DNA of 49,686 nucleotides from assembly GCF_017302315.1 (NCBI RefSeq), contig NZ_JAFLDT010000023.1, forward strand, positions 1 through 49,686. The letters are read 5' to 3'. Shown here piece by piece: positions 17,664 to 26,526 of this stretch. Positions within the stretch are counted from its first letter, which is position 1. Each line of letters starts with the position of its first letter. Source of the stretch: Zoogloea sp. GTDB lineage: Bacteria; Pseudomonadota; Gammaproteobacteria; Burkholderiales; Rhodocyclaceae. The translations under genes and the position numbers were made by a program. Under the pieces are notes generated by a model that was given only the letters and a program-made list of their open reading frames with translations, was not told where the DNA came from and searched no databases.

Positions 17664-18943
17664 TGCCGATGATCGACACCCTCACCGAAGAACAGCTTCA
17701 GGCGGCAGCGAATGCGGCCGCCCAGGGGCCGCACTTCCGGCAAGCCCTGTGGCCGCACTGCAACTATGTTGGCCGGGATGTGGGGTCGGAGCGACTGAAG
17801 ACGCGCATCCACCCCGGCGACCAGATGCTGCTGCATTCGCTGAAGCACTTCCACGAGATCAACAAGCCCCTGAGCCAGTACTTCAACGTAGCCCTGCAGC
17901 AGCATCACGCCGCCCAGCAGATCCTGCGACATTTTTTCCCGGCCCCACCGGAAACCCTGAAGGTCCTGGATTTCGCCTGCGGTTACGGGCGCCTGCTGCG
18001 CTTCCTGAGTCTCAGCATTCCTCCGGAAAACATCTGGGCCGCCGAGATCCAGGAAGAGGCCGTCAATTTCGTCGTCAGTGAATACGGAGTGAATGGGCTG
18101 CTTTCCGAGACGGATCCCGCCGGCTTCAATCCGGAGCAGCGTTTTGACTTCATCTGGGTGGCGTCCCTGTTCTCCCATTTGCCGGAGCCGCTTTTCCGGG
18201 CCTGGGTTGGCAAGCTGCACAGTCTCCTGAGCCCCAGGGGTGTGCTGTGCTTCAGCGTTCATGACGAATGCCTGCTCCCGGCCGGCTCGTCGCTACCCCC
18301 GGGCGGCATCCATTTCGTGCCCCACAGCGAAAATGCCGACCTGGACACCTGCACCTACGGCACGACCTACGTGGGCGAGTCCTTCGTCAGCCGGGCCATC
18401 GGCGAGAGCGTGCAGCAGCCCGATCACCCCTACTTCCGGATTCCCCGCGGGCTGGCCAACGAGCAGGATCTTTACGTGGTCCCCGCCAATGCCAAGACCG
18501 ATCTGAGCGGGCTCTCCGGTTTTCGTCATGGCCCCTGGGGCTGGGTCGATGGCATCGAGGTGAGCGACGCGGGCATGCTGGAAATGCACGGATGGATTGC
18601 CTCCCTCGATGACGGCCCGCTGGAGACCGTAAGCATCTCGGTGGATGGGCAGGTGAGCCGCATATCCACTGGCGAGGCCCGCCCTGATGTGGCACGGGTC
18701 CTCGGGGATGAACGCCTGCACGGATCGGGCTGGCGCTTCAACTTGGCGCTGGCACCCGGAAAGGACAGCGTCTTCGTCCAGGTGTCCGGCAGCACGGCCA
18801 GGGACGAGAAGACCCTGCTTTACGCCGGCTTTGTGGCGGTGCCGGAACGCCAGCCCTCTGTTCCCCCGGCGGAGCCAGCCGCGGAGGAAAAAGGGCTACT
18901 GGGCTTTGTCCGGCGCCTGCTGTCGAAACAGCACCGGCGCTGA
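17663..18943 (+). CDS. Class I methyltransferase with C-terminal beta-sandwich accessory domain
   Basis: The protein has 426 residues. The Rossmann methyltransferase core spans about 70-270, with VLDFACGYGRLLRFL near 101 (SAM site) and FIWVASLFSHLPE near 170. It is clearly related to the preceding protein (the shared FSHLPE and the FxP region). From about 285 to 395 there is an extra domain, GWVDGIEVSDAGMLEMHGWIAS, then SISVDGQV and RPDVARVLG. This pattern of Gly-Trp, 'VDG' and 'RPDV' is a beta-sandwich module found attached to many glycan enzymes, probably carbohydrate-binding or for docking. The tail is proline- and lysine-rich. It is the last gene of the plus-strand cluster, before convergent transcription. 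Confidence 0.82.
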   Translation: MPMIDTLTEEQLQAAANAAAQGPHFRQALWPHCNYVGRDVGSERLKTRIHPGDQMLLHSLKHFHEINKPLSQYFNVALQQHHAAQQILRHFFPAPPETLKVLDFACGYGRLLRFLSLSIPPENIWAAEIQEEAVNFVVSEYGVNGLLSETDPAGFNPEQRFDFIWVASLFSHLPEPLFRAWVGKLHSLLSPRGVLCFSVHDECLLPAGSSLPPGGIHFVPHSENADLDTCTYGTTYVGESFVSRAIGESVQQPDHPYFRIPRGLANEQDLYVVPANAKTDLSGLSGFRHGPWGWVDGIEVSDAGMLEMHGWIASLDDGPLETVSISVDGQVSRISTGEARPDVARVLGDERLHGSGWRFNLALAPGKDSVFVQVSGSTARDEKTLLYAGFVAVPERQPSVPPAEPAAEEKGLLGFVRRLLSKQHRR

Positions 18944-18950
18944 GGCCTCA

Positions 18951-18971
18951 CGCCGGGTGCATGGCCCGGCG
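18951..18971. terminator. Hairpin between convergent operons
   Basis: CGCCGGG (18951-18957) pairs with CCCGGCG (18965-18971) across a 7-base loop, in the 49-base gap between two convergent genes. Neither side has a long T run, so it would be an imperfect bidirectional terminator. Confidence 0.45.
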
Positions 18972-18992
18972 CGCCCCATATCCCCTGGAACC

Positions 18993-19865
18993 CTAACTCC
19001 GCAGGAGACGGCGCAGAAAGCCCTTCAAGTGCTCCGCTGCGGAGAGCTCCCGGGGCGCAGGGACGGCAGCGAGGCGCTGCTCCAGTTCGGCCACCCTTGC
19101 CCCCAGCTGCCGGTTTTCTGCGTAAGTCCGGCTCCACTCGGCGTACACCGAGTGATGCCGGTCGGTCACCAGGCTGAGGCTGGGCACCACCTGGTCCAGC
19201 ACGGCGGCCTCCTTCGCGCAGGCCACCAGGAAGTACAGCTCCGCCGGGTAGGCGTCGTCACCGTCGATGGCAAGCACCCGGTTCTCCACTGCCGGGCCTT
19301 CAAGGGACCACAGCATCGACTGAAAGCACGGCCGCTGGGCAAACCAGTGCTGGGCGGGGAAATGGCGGTTCAGCAAGCTGCGCAGCTCGGGGCCGTCCAG
19401 CTCCTTGACGTGGAACTCGTTGCGATAGCCGGTGCGATCGGAATACTCGACGCGATTGGGCGACGAGATCATGAACAGCCCCCCCGGCGCCAGCAGGCGT
19501 GACACCTCGCCCATGAAGGCGTCGTGCTCGGTCATGTGCTCGATGGTCTCGAAGGAGACGATCACATCGAAACTGGCGTCCGGCAGGGGAATGCTGGCGC
19601 AACTGGCGCAGAGATAATTGAGGTTGGCGCCGCCGCCGTAGCGCTCACTGGCGTGCCTCACCGCCTCGGGGGAGATGTCGACACCGGTGACACTGGCCGC
19701 CTGGGCGGCCATCAGGGCACTGCCGTAACCCTCGCCACTGGCCACGTCGAGCACCCGCTTGCCGGCCACGTATTGGCGGGCAAAGAGGTATCGGTGCCAA
19801 TGTTCGTAGATCATTTCCCCCTCGCAGCTGGGGAGGAAGCGTTCGCCGGTAAACGTCAGTGTCAT
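18993..19865 (-). CDS. Class I SAM-dependent methyltransferase with C-terminal coiled segment
   Basis: The protein has 290 residues. It begins [21 protein letters not shown], typical of methyltransferases in polysaccharide loci. SAM motif I is VLDVASGEGYGSALM (38-52), followed by VTGVDISPEAV and FDVIVSFETIEHM, with GGLFMISSPN as motif III. The last 50 residues contain an amphipathic stretch (RQLGARVAELEQRLAAV) and a basic end. It is the last gene of the minus-strand wzm operon and overlaps GtrA by ATGA. It probably methylates a sugar of the O-chain, perhaps as a terminal cap recognised by Wzt, which is inference. Confidence 0.84.
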   Translation of the reverse strand: MTLTFTGERFLPSCEGEMIYEHWHRYLFARQYVAGKRVLDVASGEGYGSALMAAQAASVTGVDISPEAVRHASERYGGGANLNYLCASCASIPLPDASFDVIVSFETIEHMTEHDAFMGEVSRLLAPGGLFMISSPNRVEYSDRTGYRNEFHVKELDGPELRSLLNRHFPAQHWFAQRPCFQSMLWSLEGPAVENRVLAIDGDDAYPAELYFLVACAKEAAVLDQVVPSLSLVTDRHHSVYAEWSRTYAENRQLGARVAELEQRLAAVPAPRELSAAEHLKGFLRRLLRS

Positions 19866-20311
19866 GAATCTGCATCCGAAAAAGGGGTGACCGGAGGGGG
19901 TTGGCGTACCTCAGCACCGGACGACGCGCCCTGCCTCCGCCCCCGAAAAAACAATCGATTGAGCCCAAAACTGAAGGGCACCACGAGCAGGCTGGCCAGC
20001 GGCCCGGCCAGCCAGGCAGCAAGGCCCAGCCCGATCAGGCCGGCGAGCAGCCACTGCCCCACGGCCCAGGAAGGCAGATACACCAGCGGGTAGAGCGCCA
20101 GGCTGGCCCGCTGCGGGCGGGTGGCAAAGGTGAAGCGCCCGTTCATCCACCACGCCAACCCGATGCCGGACACGAAGGCCGCGGCAAAGCTCGATGCCGG
20201 GCTCAGGCCCACTGCCAGCAGGCCCCAGTAAAACACGGTGGTCGCCAGGGTATTGAGGGCGCCGACGAGGATGAAGCGCAGCAACTCCGGCCGAACAGTG
20301 CCACTGCTCAT
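19862..20311 (-). CDS. gtrA: GtrA-family membrane protein
   Basis: The product is about 149 residues with four membrane helices: [44 protein letters not shown], and two more in the C-terminal half ending in [10 protein letters not shown]. These are the hallmarks of the GtrA/DPMS-associated family, thought to flip Und-P-sugars. The ATG at 20311 is chosen over longer starts because it forms an ATGA overlap with the WxcM-like stop. The positively charged tail after residue 130 is cytoplasmic. With the GtrB-like transferase at 21278 and the GT-C-like protein at 23378, it completes a GtrABC-like set. Confidence 0.85.
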   Translation of the reverse strand: MSSGTVRPELLRFILVGALNTLATTVFYWGLLAVGLSPASSFAAAFVSGIGLAWWMNGRFTFATRPQRASLALYPLVYLPSWAVGQWLLAGLIGLGLAAWLAGPLASLLVVPFSFGLNRLFFRGRRQGASSGAEVRQPPPVTPFSDADS

Positions 20312-21288
20312 GTGGCCGGGCCGGAGCCGGCCGCGACGGTATCGAGAAAGCACTGATAGTCGCGGATGTAGTCATCGGCGTCGTAATAATGGGAGGCGAA
20401 GACCAGCAACAGGGCATCAGCAGAATGCTTGTATTGCACGCCCCAGGTCATCGGCGGCAGGTACAGCCCCAGGGTCGGGTCGTCCAGGGTGAACTCACGC
20501 CGGACGCTGCCGTCGTCGGTCATCACCTGACAGCGGCCGCGCACGCACAGCAGAAGCTGCTCACATTCCCGGTGGGCGTGCTCGCCGCGCACTTCCTGGC
20601 TGGGTACGTTCATCACCATGAAGTAGCGACGCGGGGTGAAGGGCAGGGAGCGGCCGAATTCGCCGACGGTCAGATCGCCCCGCATGTCCTTGACCAGGGG
20701 CAGCCGGATCAGCTGCACGCCCCCTGCAACGGCGGGCGCCACGGGCCCCGAAGACACGCCGGGCTCGGCCTGCCCCAGCGTATCCACATAACCGACGATG
20801 CGCGCCGGATTGCCGACCACGACGGCGTTGGGCGGCACCGAACGGGTCACCACCGCGCCGGCGCCCACCATGGCGTTGCGCCCGATGGTGAGACCGGGCA
20901 ACACCGTCGCGTTGGCCCCGATAGAAGCGCGGGCCTCGACCCGTGTCTTCAGGTACTCCGCCGGGTAGCACTTGCTGCGGGGCATGCGGTCGTTGCAGAA
21001 GGTGGCATTGGGGCCGATGAACACGTCATCCCCCAGCTCGATCCCGTCCCACAACTGCACCCCACACTTGATGGTGACCCGGTCGCCCACCACCACATCG
21101 TTCTCGATGAAGACGTGGTCGCAGACATTGCAGTCGGCCCCCAGACGCGCACCGGGCAGGATGTGGGCAAAGGCCCAGACCCGCGAGCCCGGCCCCACCT
21201 GACGGCTCTCACAGAGCGCCCGGGCATGCACGAAGACCCCTTCCGGCGCGGCCAATGCGGCCTCCGGCGTTTGCCCATCATCGACCAT
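20308..21288 (-). CDS. Bifunctional sugar N-acetyltransferase / 3,4-ketoisomerase (WxcM/FdtD-like)
   Basis: The protein has 326 residues in two modules. Residues 10-165 are a left-handed beta-helix acetyltransferase with hexapeptide runs ([36 protein letters not shown]). Residues 190-320 are a cupin of the FdtA/WxcM family ([48 protein letters not shown]). Such fusions convert dTDP-4-keto-6-deoxyglucose to the 3-keto isomer and acetylate the amino group added at C3. The matching aminotransferase is two genes upstream. RmlA/RmlB, which supply the precursor, are not in the window. The start at 21288 (MVDDGQ) has GGGGAGG six bases upstream; ATGs at 21294 and 21312 are poorer. Confidence 0.87.
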   Translation of the reverse strand: MVDDGQTPEAALAAPEGVFVHARALCESRQVGPGSRVWAFAHILPGARLGADCNVCDHVFIENDVVVGDRVTIKCGVQLWDGIELGDDVFIGPNATFCNDRMPRSKCYPAEYLKTRVEARASIGANATVLPGLTIGRNAMVGAGAVVTRSVPPNAVVVGNPARIVGYVDTLGQAEPGVSSGPVAPAVAGGVQLIRLPLVKDMRGDLTVGEFGRSLPFTPRRYFMVMNVPSQEVRGEHAHRECEQLLLCVRGRCQVMTDDGSVRREFTLDDPTLGLYLPPMTWGVQYKHSADALLLVFASHYYDADDYIRDYQCFLDTVAAGSGPAT

Positions 21289-22243
21289 TGGCATCCTCCC
21301 CACTAAAATCATGCTGCTTCAGAACCAGCGCCAGCGGGCGCTGCTTGCTGTTCTCGTAAGCCCGCCAGGCGTAGGAACCGATCAGCCCGAGCCCGAGGGC
21401 GTTGAGGCCGGCAAAGAAGGTCATCGCCACCATCAGCGCGGCATAGCCCGGCACCGGCACCTTGCCCGTCAGCTTGGCCACCACCACCACGAGCCCCAGC
21501 ACCAGGGCCAGCCCCAGCCCCAGGGCGCCCAGAACGAGCAGCACCCGGATGGGTAGATCGGAGAATGCAAACAGGCTGTCGGACAGATAGGCCAGCTTGC
21601 GCCGGAAACTCCAGGCGCTGGCACCGTGCTCCCGGGCCAACCGGGTGTAGCCGAACACCTTGCGCCGGTGCCCCAGCCAGAAGAGCTGGCCCACCAGGGA
21701 GCTGCGGGCCTCGGGCAGGGCCACCAGATGGGACGCGAAACCCCGCGTGCAGCCGAACACGTCGACACCGCCCGGGGGAATCTCGGGGTTGATCAGGCGC
21801 CGATAGGCTGACCAGAACAGTTGTGCCGGCAGGCGCTGCAGCCAGGGGTCGTCACGCCCCTCCCGGCTGCCCACCACCACGTCGGCCTCATCGGCGGCGA
21901 GGGCGGTGAAGAAGCGCTCCATCAGCTCGATCGGCTCCTGCAGATCTGCGGCCATCACCGCCAGATAGTCGCCCTTCGCCTCGCGCAAGCCCTCGCGAAT
22001 CGCCGCGAAGGAGCCGAAGTTGCGCGCCAGCAGCAGCAACTGACTGTCAAAAGGCTGCTGGGGAAGGTGCTCGAGGAGGTAGCCATAGGAGCCGTCCGGG
22101 CTGGCATCGACCACCATGACCAGCTCCAGCGCCCCGGGCAGACGTTCGGCCAGCGCCCCCACCTGCCGCAACAACTCTGGCAAGGAGCCCTGGTTGCGGT
22201 ACACCGGGATGACCAACGAGAAAATCGGGCGCCCAGTCTCCAT
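21278..22243 (-). CDS. GtrB-like polyprenyl-phosphate glycosyltransferase (GT2)
   Basis: The protein has 321 residues. The GT2 catalytic part has [38 protein letters not shown] and [10 protein letters not shown], with D100 as the metal-site Asp. The ending has two membrane helices (about 228-255 and 262-290), then [15 protein letters not shown], as in GtrB/YfdH enzymes. It probably transfers the 3-acetamido-3,6-dideoxyhexose made by its neighbours to undecaprenyl phosphate. The ATG at 22243 shares its A with the upstream TGA and has GGGAGG seven bases before it (22251-22256). It belongs to the same superfamily as the protein at 8361, but the two are clearly different in sequence. Confidence 0.86.
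   Translation of the reverse strand: METGRPIFSLVIPVYRNQGSLPELLRQVGALAERLPGALELVMVVDASPDGSYGYLLEHLPQQPFDSQLLLLARNFGSFAAIREGLREAKGDYLAVMAADLQEPIELMERFFTALAADEADVVVGSREGRDDPWLQRLPAQLFWSAYRRLINPEIPPGGVDVFGCTRGFASHLVALPEARSSLVGQLFWLGHRRKVFGYTRLAREHGASAWSFRRKLAYLSDSLFAFSDLPIRVLLVLGALGLGLALVLGLVVVVAKLTGKVPVPGYAALMVAMTFFAGLNALGLGLIGSYAWRAYENSKQRPLALVLKQHDFSGEDANGR
21295..21301 (-). promoter_or_regulatory. Ribosome binding site choosing the WxcM-like start
   Basis: GGGGAGG on the minus strand lies six bases before ATG 21288 but directly abuts ATG 21294, so the shorter start is favoured. It sits inside the end of the upstream GT2 gene. Confidence 0.55.
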
Positions 22244-23367
22244 CACCAAACCTCCCGCAAGGCGTCACACACCCGCTGCACCTGCCCGGCATCCAGGCTG
22301 GGATGGCAGGGCAGGCTGAACACCTCGGCGCAGGCTGCCTCGCTCACCGGCAGGGCGCCGGCCGGGGCCATGGGCGGCTCACCGAGGGCCGCCAGCCGGG
22401 CGATGAAACCCGGCTGAAGGTGGTCGGGCAGCGGGTAGTGGATGTCGGTCTGAATGCCCCGGGCCAGCAGCACTGCACGCAGCGCATCGCGCCGGGCATG
22501 GCGCAGCACGAAGAGGTGGGCCACATCGACGGCTTCGGTGGGTCGGGGCGGAAGGGCGCCGCCCGGCAATGCCCCGAGCACCGCGGAATACTGTGCTGCC
22601 ACCTGCTGCCGCGCGGCATTCAATGCCGGTAGCGCCGGGAGCAGGACGCGCAGGAAGGCCGCCTGGATTTCATCAAGGCGGCTGTTCATGCCCCCCGGAA
22701 TCTGCACCTGATACTTGGGTTGCCAACCGTACTGGCGCAACTGGCGCAGACGGGCGGCCAGACCGGCGTCGCCACAACACACCGCCCCACCATCGCCCAG
22801 GGCGCCAAGGTTCTTTGTCGGATAGAAACTGAAGCAGGCCAACTCGCCCCACGCCCCCGCCTGCCGCCCCGCCCAGCTGGCGCCGTGGGCCTGGGCAGCA
22901 TCCTCGATCACCGGGATGCCCGCCGCCCGGCAGATGGCGAGAATGGCCGGCATGGGTGCCATGCGGCCATACAGATGGGTGACGATGAGGGCCCGGGTAC
23001 GTGGGGTGAGCACGCCGCTGATAGCGGTCTCGTCGAGCAATAGCGAGTGGGGGTGGATATCCACGAACACCGGACGGGCGCCCACGGCAAGGATGGCCTG
23101 GGTGCTGTAGCCCCCGGCATTGGCCACGGTCAGCACCTCGTCACCGGGGCCGACCTCGAGCGCCCGCAAGGCAAGCTGCAAGGCATCGCTGCCATTGGCC
23201 ACACCAACGCAGTGCCCGGCGCCCACCTGCTCGGCCCAGGCGTGTTCAAATGCCTCCACCTCGGGGCCGAGAACCGTCCAGCCACTGGCAATGACCCGTG
23301 CCGCAGCGGCATTCAGGTCGGCCTGAAAGCGCGCGTACACGCCCCCCAGGCTGTTCATCGGGATCAC
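22243..23367 (-). CDS. DegT/DnrJ/EryC1 sugar aminotransferase (FdtB/QdtB-like)
   Basis: The PLP-dependent fold-I enzyme has 374 residues. GVANGSDALQLALRAL (55-70) binds phosphate, IEDAAQAHGA (154-163) carries the pyridine Asp156, and SFYPTKNLGALGDGG (180-194) contains the Schiff-base Lys185. GMNSRLDEIQAAFL is the active-site segment from the partner subunit. It would aminate a dTDP-3-keto-6-deoxyhexose at C3, using glutamate, after the ketoisomerase step of the protein at 20308. The GTG at 23367 (reading IPMNSLGG) is preferred because family members begin this way; ATG at 23358 is the alternative. It lies 10 bases after the stop of the upstream membrane protein. Confidence 0.87.
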   Translation of the reverse strand: MIPMNSLGGVYARFQADLNAAAARVIASGWTVLGPEVEAFEHAWAEQVGAGHCVGVANGSDALQLALRALEVGPGDEVLTVANAGGYSTQAILAVGARPVFVDIHPHSLLLDETAISGVLTPRTRALIVTHLYGRMAPMPAILAICRAAGIPVIEDAAQAHGASWAGRQAGAWGELACFSFYPTKNLGALGDGGAVCCGDAGLAARLRQLRQYGWQPKYQVQIPGGMNSRLDEIQAAFLRVLLPALPALNAARQQVAAQYSAVLGALPGGALPPRPTEAVDVAHLFVLRHARRDALRAVLLARGIQTDIHYPLPDHLQPGFIARLAALGEPPMAPAGALPVSEAACAEVFSLPCHPSLDAGQVQRVCDALREVW

Positions 23368-23377
23368 GGGCTGCACG

Positions 23378-25360
23378 TCAGGGCAGGAGTTGATAGACGA
23401 CATAGGCATCGCCAGACCGGAATGCCGGCTCCATGGGCAGGCGAGGATCGTCTGGCGCGGAAGGCGAGCCATCGACCATCGATAAAGGCCCCGCACTGTA
23501 CCATCGAATGCCCGCCTGCCGGAGGGCCTCCAGGCGCTCGGGTGGCGGCAGGGCGACCATGCGCTGCCATTCCTCGGCGCGCACGCGCACCGCTGCCGAG
23601 CTGCGGGGATGCAGGTTGAAACCGATCCAGTAGGGCGTACACGCAGCCAGCGCCGTGAGGCGGAAGCCAGGGTCGGCATCGGCGCCCTGGCAGACATCGC
23701 CAGGGCGGGCATGCTGCCGGATATGGGCGGCTGCCTCAACCAGCCCCTTCGGCAGTGCCGGACGCCCATCGATCTTGCCGGGACCACGCTGTATCTCGGG
23801 GCCCAGCCGAATTCCCGCCACGCAGCCCACCACCAGCACCAGTAACACGGCGGCAAAACCCCAGCCACGCCAACCCTGCGGGCGGTCGGACGACGGCACC
23901 AGGAAGGGCGCAGTGGTCAGCCACCACATGGGCAGCACCCACACCAGCGGACGGTGCTGGAGCTCTTCCGGCGTACCGGCACCGCCGCGCTTGTCCAGAT
24001 CCAGCCCCAGGGCAAACAGCAGATAACCCCCCACGACCAGCAGCATCCACACACGCACGGCCCGGGGCGCCCGCGACCAGGCCAAAATGCCGAGCAACAT
24101 CCAGCCCAGGGTGCCCACCAGAATGGCGATGGGGGCAAGGGCCGGCTCATGCAGGCCGGCCAGCCAGCCGGGAGCCTGCAGGTGCAGCAGCGCCGGCCAG
24201 TATTCGCGCCATCCGCCCCCGCCGAGATGGATCAGGGGCAGGCCGGGCAAGGGTATCCACAGCAGGACAAGCAGCGCCAGCAGGGTCATTCCCGCCACGA
24301 TCATCCTGCGTCGGAACGCAGGGCCAGGAAGGGTCAACGCCCACCAGAACAGCAGCAGTGGCCCGGCCAACAGAATGATCTGCGCCTTGAACAGCATGGC
24401 CACCGCCAGCCCCGCCAGCAACACCAGCAGGCTCCACACGGGGCGTGCTGCCGGATCCTGCTGCCGGCCATGCAGCCAGCTTGCCAGCAACAGGGCCACC
24501 GCGCACCCATACAGGCTGCCGGGGGAGATCGTCTGCAGCCAGTGCCACCCCAGGAAAGCCTGTCCGGACCCCAGCCCGGCCGCATCGGGCCAGAACAGCG
24601 TCAAGGGTAGCGCCAGCGCCAGCCAGGGCCGCTCGGGACGCAGACGAAAGACCCATTCCGACGCCGCGGCGAGCAGCAGCAGCATGCCGAGGGGCCACCA
24701 GACGATAAAGGCCAGATCAATGCCACGGGCGCCGCCAAGCGCCGACAGCCACCCCACCAGGCCATAGCCGAGATAGTGATAGGGCGCGAGGGGCAAACCC
24801 ACACCGCGCAGATCATGGACCGGGTGCAGACCTCCCTGCCCCAGCATGTCGATCAGCACCCCGTGAAAATACCAGTCCTGCCATATCCGCTGAGGCCCCC
24901 CGCCGGCAATGCCGGCCGATGCGCTCCACAGGCTTTCACCCCAGAAAGCCAGGGGCAAAGCGGCCAGAGCAAGGAGCAAGACAAGGGAAGACGAGGACGG
25001 TGGTGCAGATGAGGATGATGACTGCAGACTGCGGGAACGCCGCCGTCGGACGTACGGCGCAAGCAGGGCGGCCAGCATCAGCGCACTGCTGCCCACGGCC
25101 GGGAATCCCAGCACAGCGAGGATGGCGAGACTGGTCAGGACGAGCAGCACGGCCAGCACCCAGCCACCGGCGACGCTGACGAGGCCGGCCCTCCGGCGCA
25201 GGACGTCGGCCCAGGCCAGGGTAAGGGTCATGGGCAGGGTCAGACAGAGCGCAACCAGAACGGGCGCTCCCGCCAGGCCCGCGGCCAGGCCGAAGACAGC
25301 GCCGAAGGCCGGGGGCACCAGCAGGCTCAGACGGTGTTCCACCGATGGGGCAGCCGGCAC
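23378..25360 (-). CDS. Large GT-C-like integral membrane protein (GtrC-like candidate)
   Basis: The protein has up to 660 residues. There are roughly a dozen hydrophobic helices and then a soluble C-terminal domain of about 130 residues (from RLGPEIQ). After the third or fourth helix comes a loop with RIWQDWYFHGVLID, an acidic and aromatic first loop like those of GT-C transferases. A serine-rich stretch (about 112-124, SLQSSSSSAPPSSSS) interrupts the N-terminal part. No family is recognised with certainty. In the wzm operon with GtrA- and GtrB-like genes, the best guess is the periplasmic transferase that decorates the O-chain. The 5' end overlaps wzt by 34 bases from GTG 25360; GTG 25342 is an alternative start. 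Confidence 0.7.
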   Translation of the reverse strand: MPAAPSVEHRLSLLVPPAFGAVFGLAAGLAGAPVLVALCLTLPMTLTLAWADVLRRRAGLVSVAGGWVLAVLLVLTSLAILAVLGFPAVGSSALMLAALLAPYVRRRRSRSLQSSSSSAPPSSSSLVLLLALAALPLAFWGESLWSASAGIAGGGPQRIWQDWYFHGVLIDMLGQGGLHPVHDLRGVGLPLAPYHYLGYGLVGWLSALGGARGIDLAFIVWWPLGMLLLLAAASEWVFRLRPERPWLALALPLTLFWPDAAGLGSGQAFLGWHWLQTISPGSLYGCAVALLLASWLHGRQQDPAARPVWSLLVLLAGLAVAMLFKAQIILLAGPLLLFWWALTLPGPAFRRRMIVAGMTLLALLVLLWIPLPGLPLIHLGGGGWREYWPALLHLQAPGWLAGLHEPALAPIAILVGTLGWMLLGILAWSRAPRAVRVWMLLVVGGYLLFALGLDLDKRGGAGTPEELQHRPLVWVLPMWWLTTAPFLVPSSDRPQGWRGWGFAAVLLVLVVGCVAGIRLGPEIQRGPGKIDGRPALPKGLVEAAAHIRQHARPGDVCQGADADPGFRLTALAACTPYWIGFNLHPRSSAAVRVRAEEWQRMVALPPPERLEALRQAGIRWYSAGPLSMVDGSPSAPDDPRLPMEPAFRSGDAYVVYQLLP

Positions 25361-26526
25361 ACGCCAAGCTCGCGGCTCTCGCCGGTCACGGTCAGGTCGC
25401 AGACGATTTCGTCGAACAAGCGATAGCCCTCCGGATCCAGCGCATGTGTCTTGATGGTGTACTCGCCGGGCAGCAGCGACAACTCGGGCAACTCAAGCTC
25501 GAAGGCGAATTCGTTGTCGGCAACGCGCGACAGCACATGCCCCTCCATCTCCGACGACACACCATAGATCGGCATGCCATCCTTGCGCACAAAGCCCACC
25601 AGGGCCGTGGGAGCCCGACCATCCGGCGAGAACAGCCGCCCGGCGACACGCAGCGCGCGCCCTTCCTGCATGGTGACGCCTTCGTGGCCCGGACGCTCGT
25701 TTAGCGTCACGGACAGGACGGCATAGTGGCCGCTCTTGATGGCTGTGGCGTGATCCTGGGCCTTGGGAGCGTTGCGTGCGTCATGCCAGGCCAGGTATTC
25801 CCGCGTCACCCGGTTGGAATCACCATAGGCATTCAGGCGTCCGTCATGAATCCAGGCGGCTTTCTGGCAGAGCTTCTGGACATGGAACATGCTATGCGCA
25901 CAAAGCAGCAGCGTGCCGCCGTTGGCAAGATAGTTCTCCATCCAGGCAATGCACTTGCGCTGAAAGGATTCATCCCCCACCGCCAGCACTTCGTCAGTGA
26001 TCAGGATGTCCGGGCTGACCGTTGTGGCGACCGCGAATCCGAGGCGCACGATCATGCCCGAGGAGTAATGCTTGATCGGCTGGTCCACGTGCTCGCCGAT
26101 GTCGGCAAACGCCAGGATGTCATCAAGTCGCTCCCGCGTTTCCTGCTCGCTCAGGCCCATCAGGGCCGTGGCCAGAAACACGTTCTGACGCCCGGTGTAT
26201 TCCGGGTGAAAGCCTGCCCCCAGCTCCAGCAGGGCACTGATGCGGCCCCGCAGTTTCAGCTCACCCGCCGTCGGTTTGACCACACCGGCAATGATCTTCA
26301 GCAAGGTCGATTTGCCAGCACCGTTCACGCCGATCAAGCCCAGGGACTCACCCCTGCGCACGTCGAAACTGATGTCGGTCAGCGCATCGTAGCGCTCCGC
26401 GAAAGGTTGGCGGCGCAGCAGGGAATACAGGGTGCGGATACGCCCGGCGGCGGAATTCGCTATCGGATAGGACTTGCCGATGCCGGACAGGCTGATCAGC
26501 GGCGCTTCAACAGGACTCCCGCTCAT
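25327..26526 (-). CDS. wzt: Wzt, O-antigen ABC exporter ATPase with C-terminal glycan-binding domain
   Basis: The protein has 399 residues. Walker A is GVNGAGKST (66-74), the signature is YSSGM (154-158), and Walker B is ILITDE (174-179) with the downstream LAVGDESFQRKC typical of the TagH/Wzt/KpsT class. After residue 245 there is a beta-sandwich domain (SVTLNERPG, LRVAGRLFSP, GEYTIKTHALDPEG) like the Wzt C-terminal domain. That domain recognises the modified non-reducing end of the finished O-polysaccharide in E. coli O9a. Its presence implies a capped glycan, fitting the methyltransferases in this locus. Stop and start overlap wzm (TGATG), and the subunit works with it at the inner membrane. 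Confidence 0.93.
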   Translation of the reverse strand: MSGSPVEAPLISLSGIGKSYPIANSAAGRIRTLYSLLRRQPFAERYDALTDISFDVRRGESLGLIGVNGAGKSTLLKIIAGVVKPTAGELKLRGRISALLELGAGFHPEYTGRQNVFLATALMGLSEQETRERLDDILAFADIGEHVDQPIKHYSSGMIVRLGFAVATTVSPDILITDEVLAVGDESFQRKCIAWMENYLANGGTLLLCAHSMFHVQKLCQKAAWIHDGRLNAYGDSNRVTREYLAWHDARNAPKAQDHATAIKSGHYAVLSVTLNERPGHEGVTMQEGRALRVAGRLFSPDGRAPTALVGFVRKDGMPIYGVSSEMEGHVLSRVADNEFAFELELPELSLLPGEYTIKTHALDPEGYRLFDEIVCDLTVTGESRELGVCRLPHRWNTV

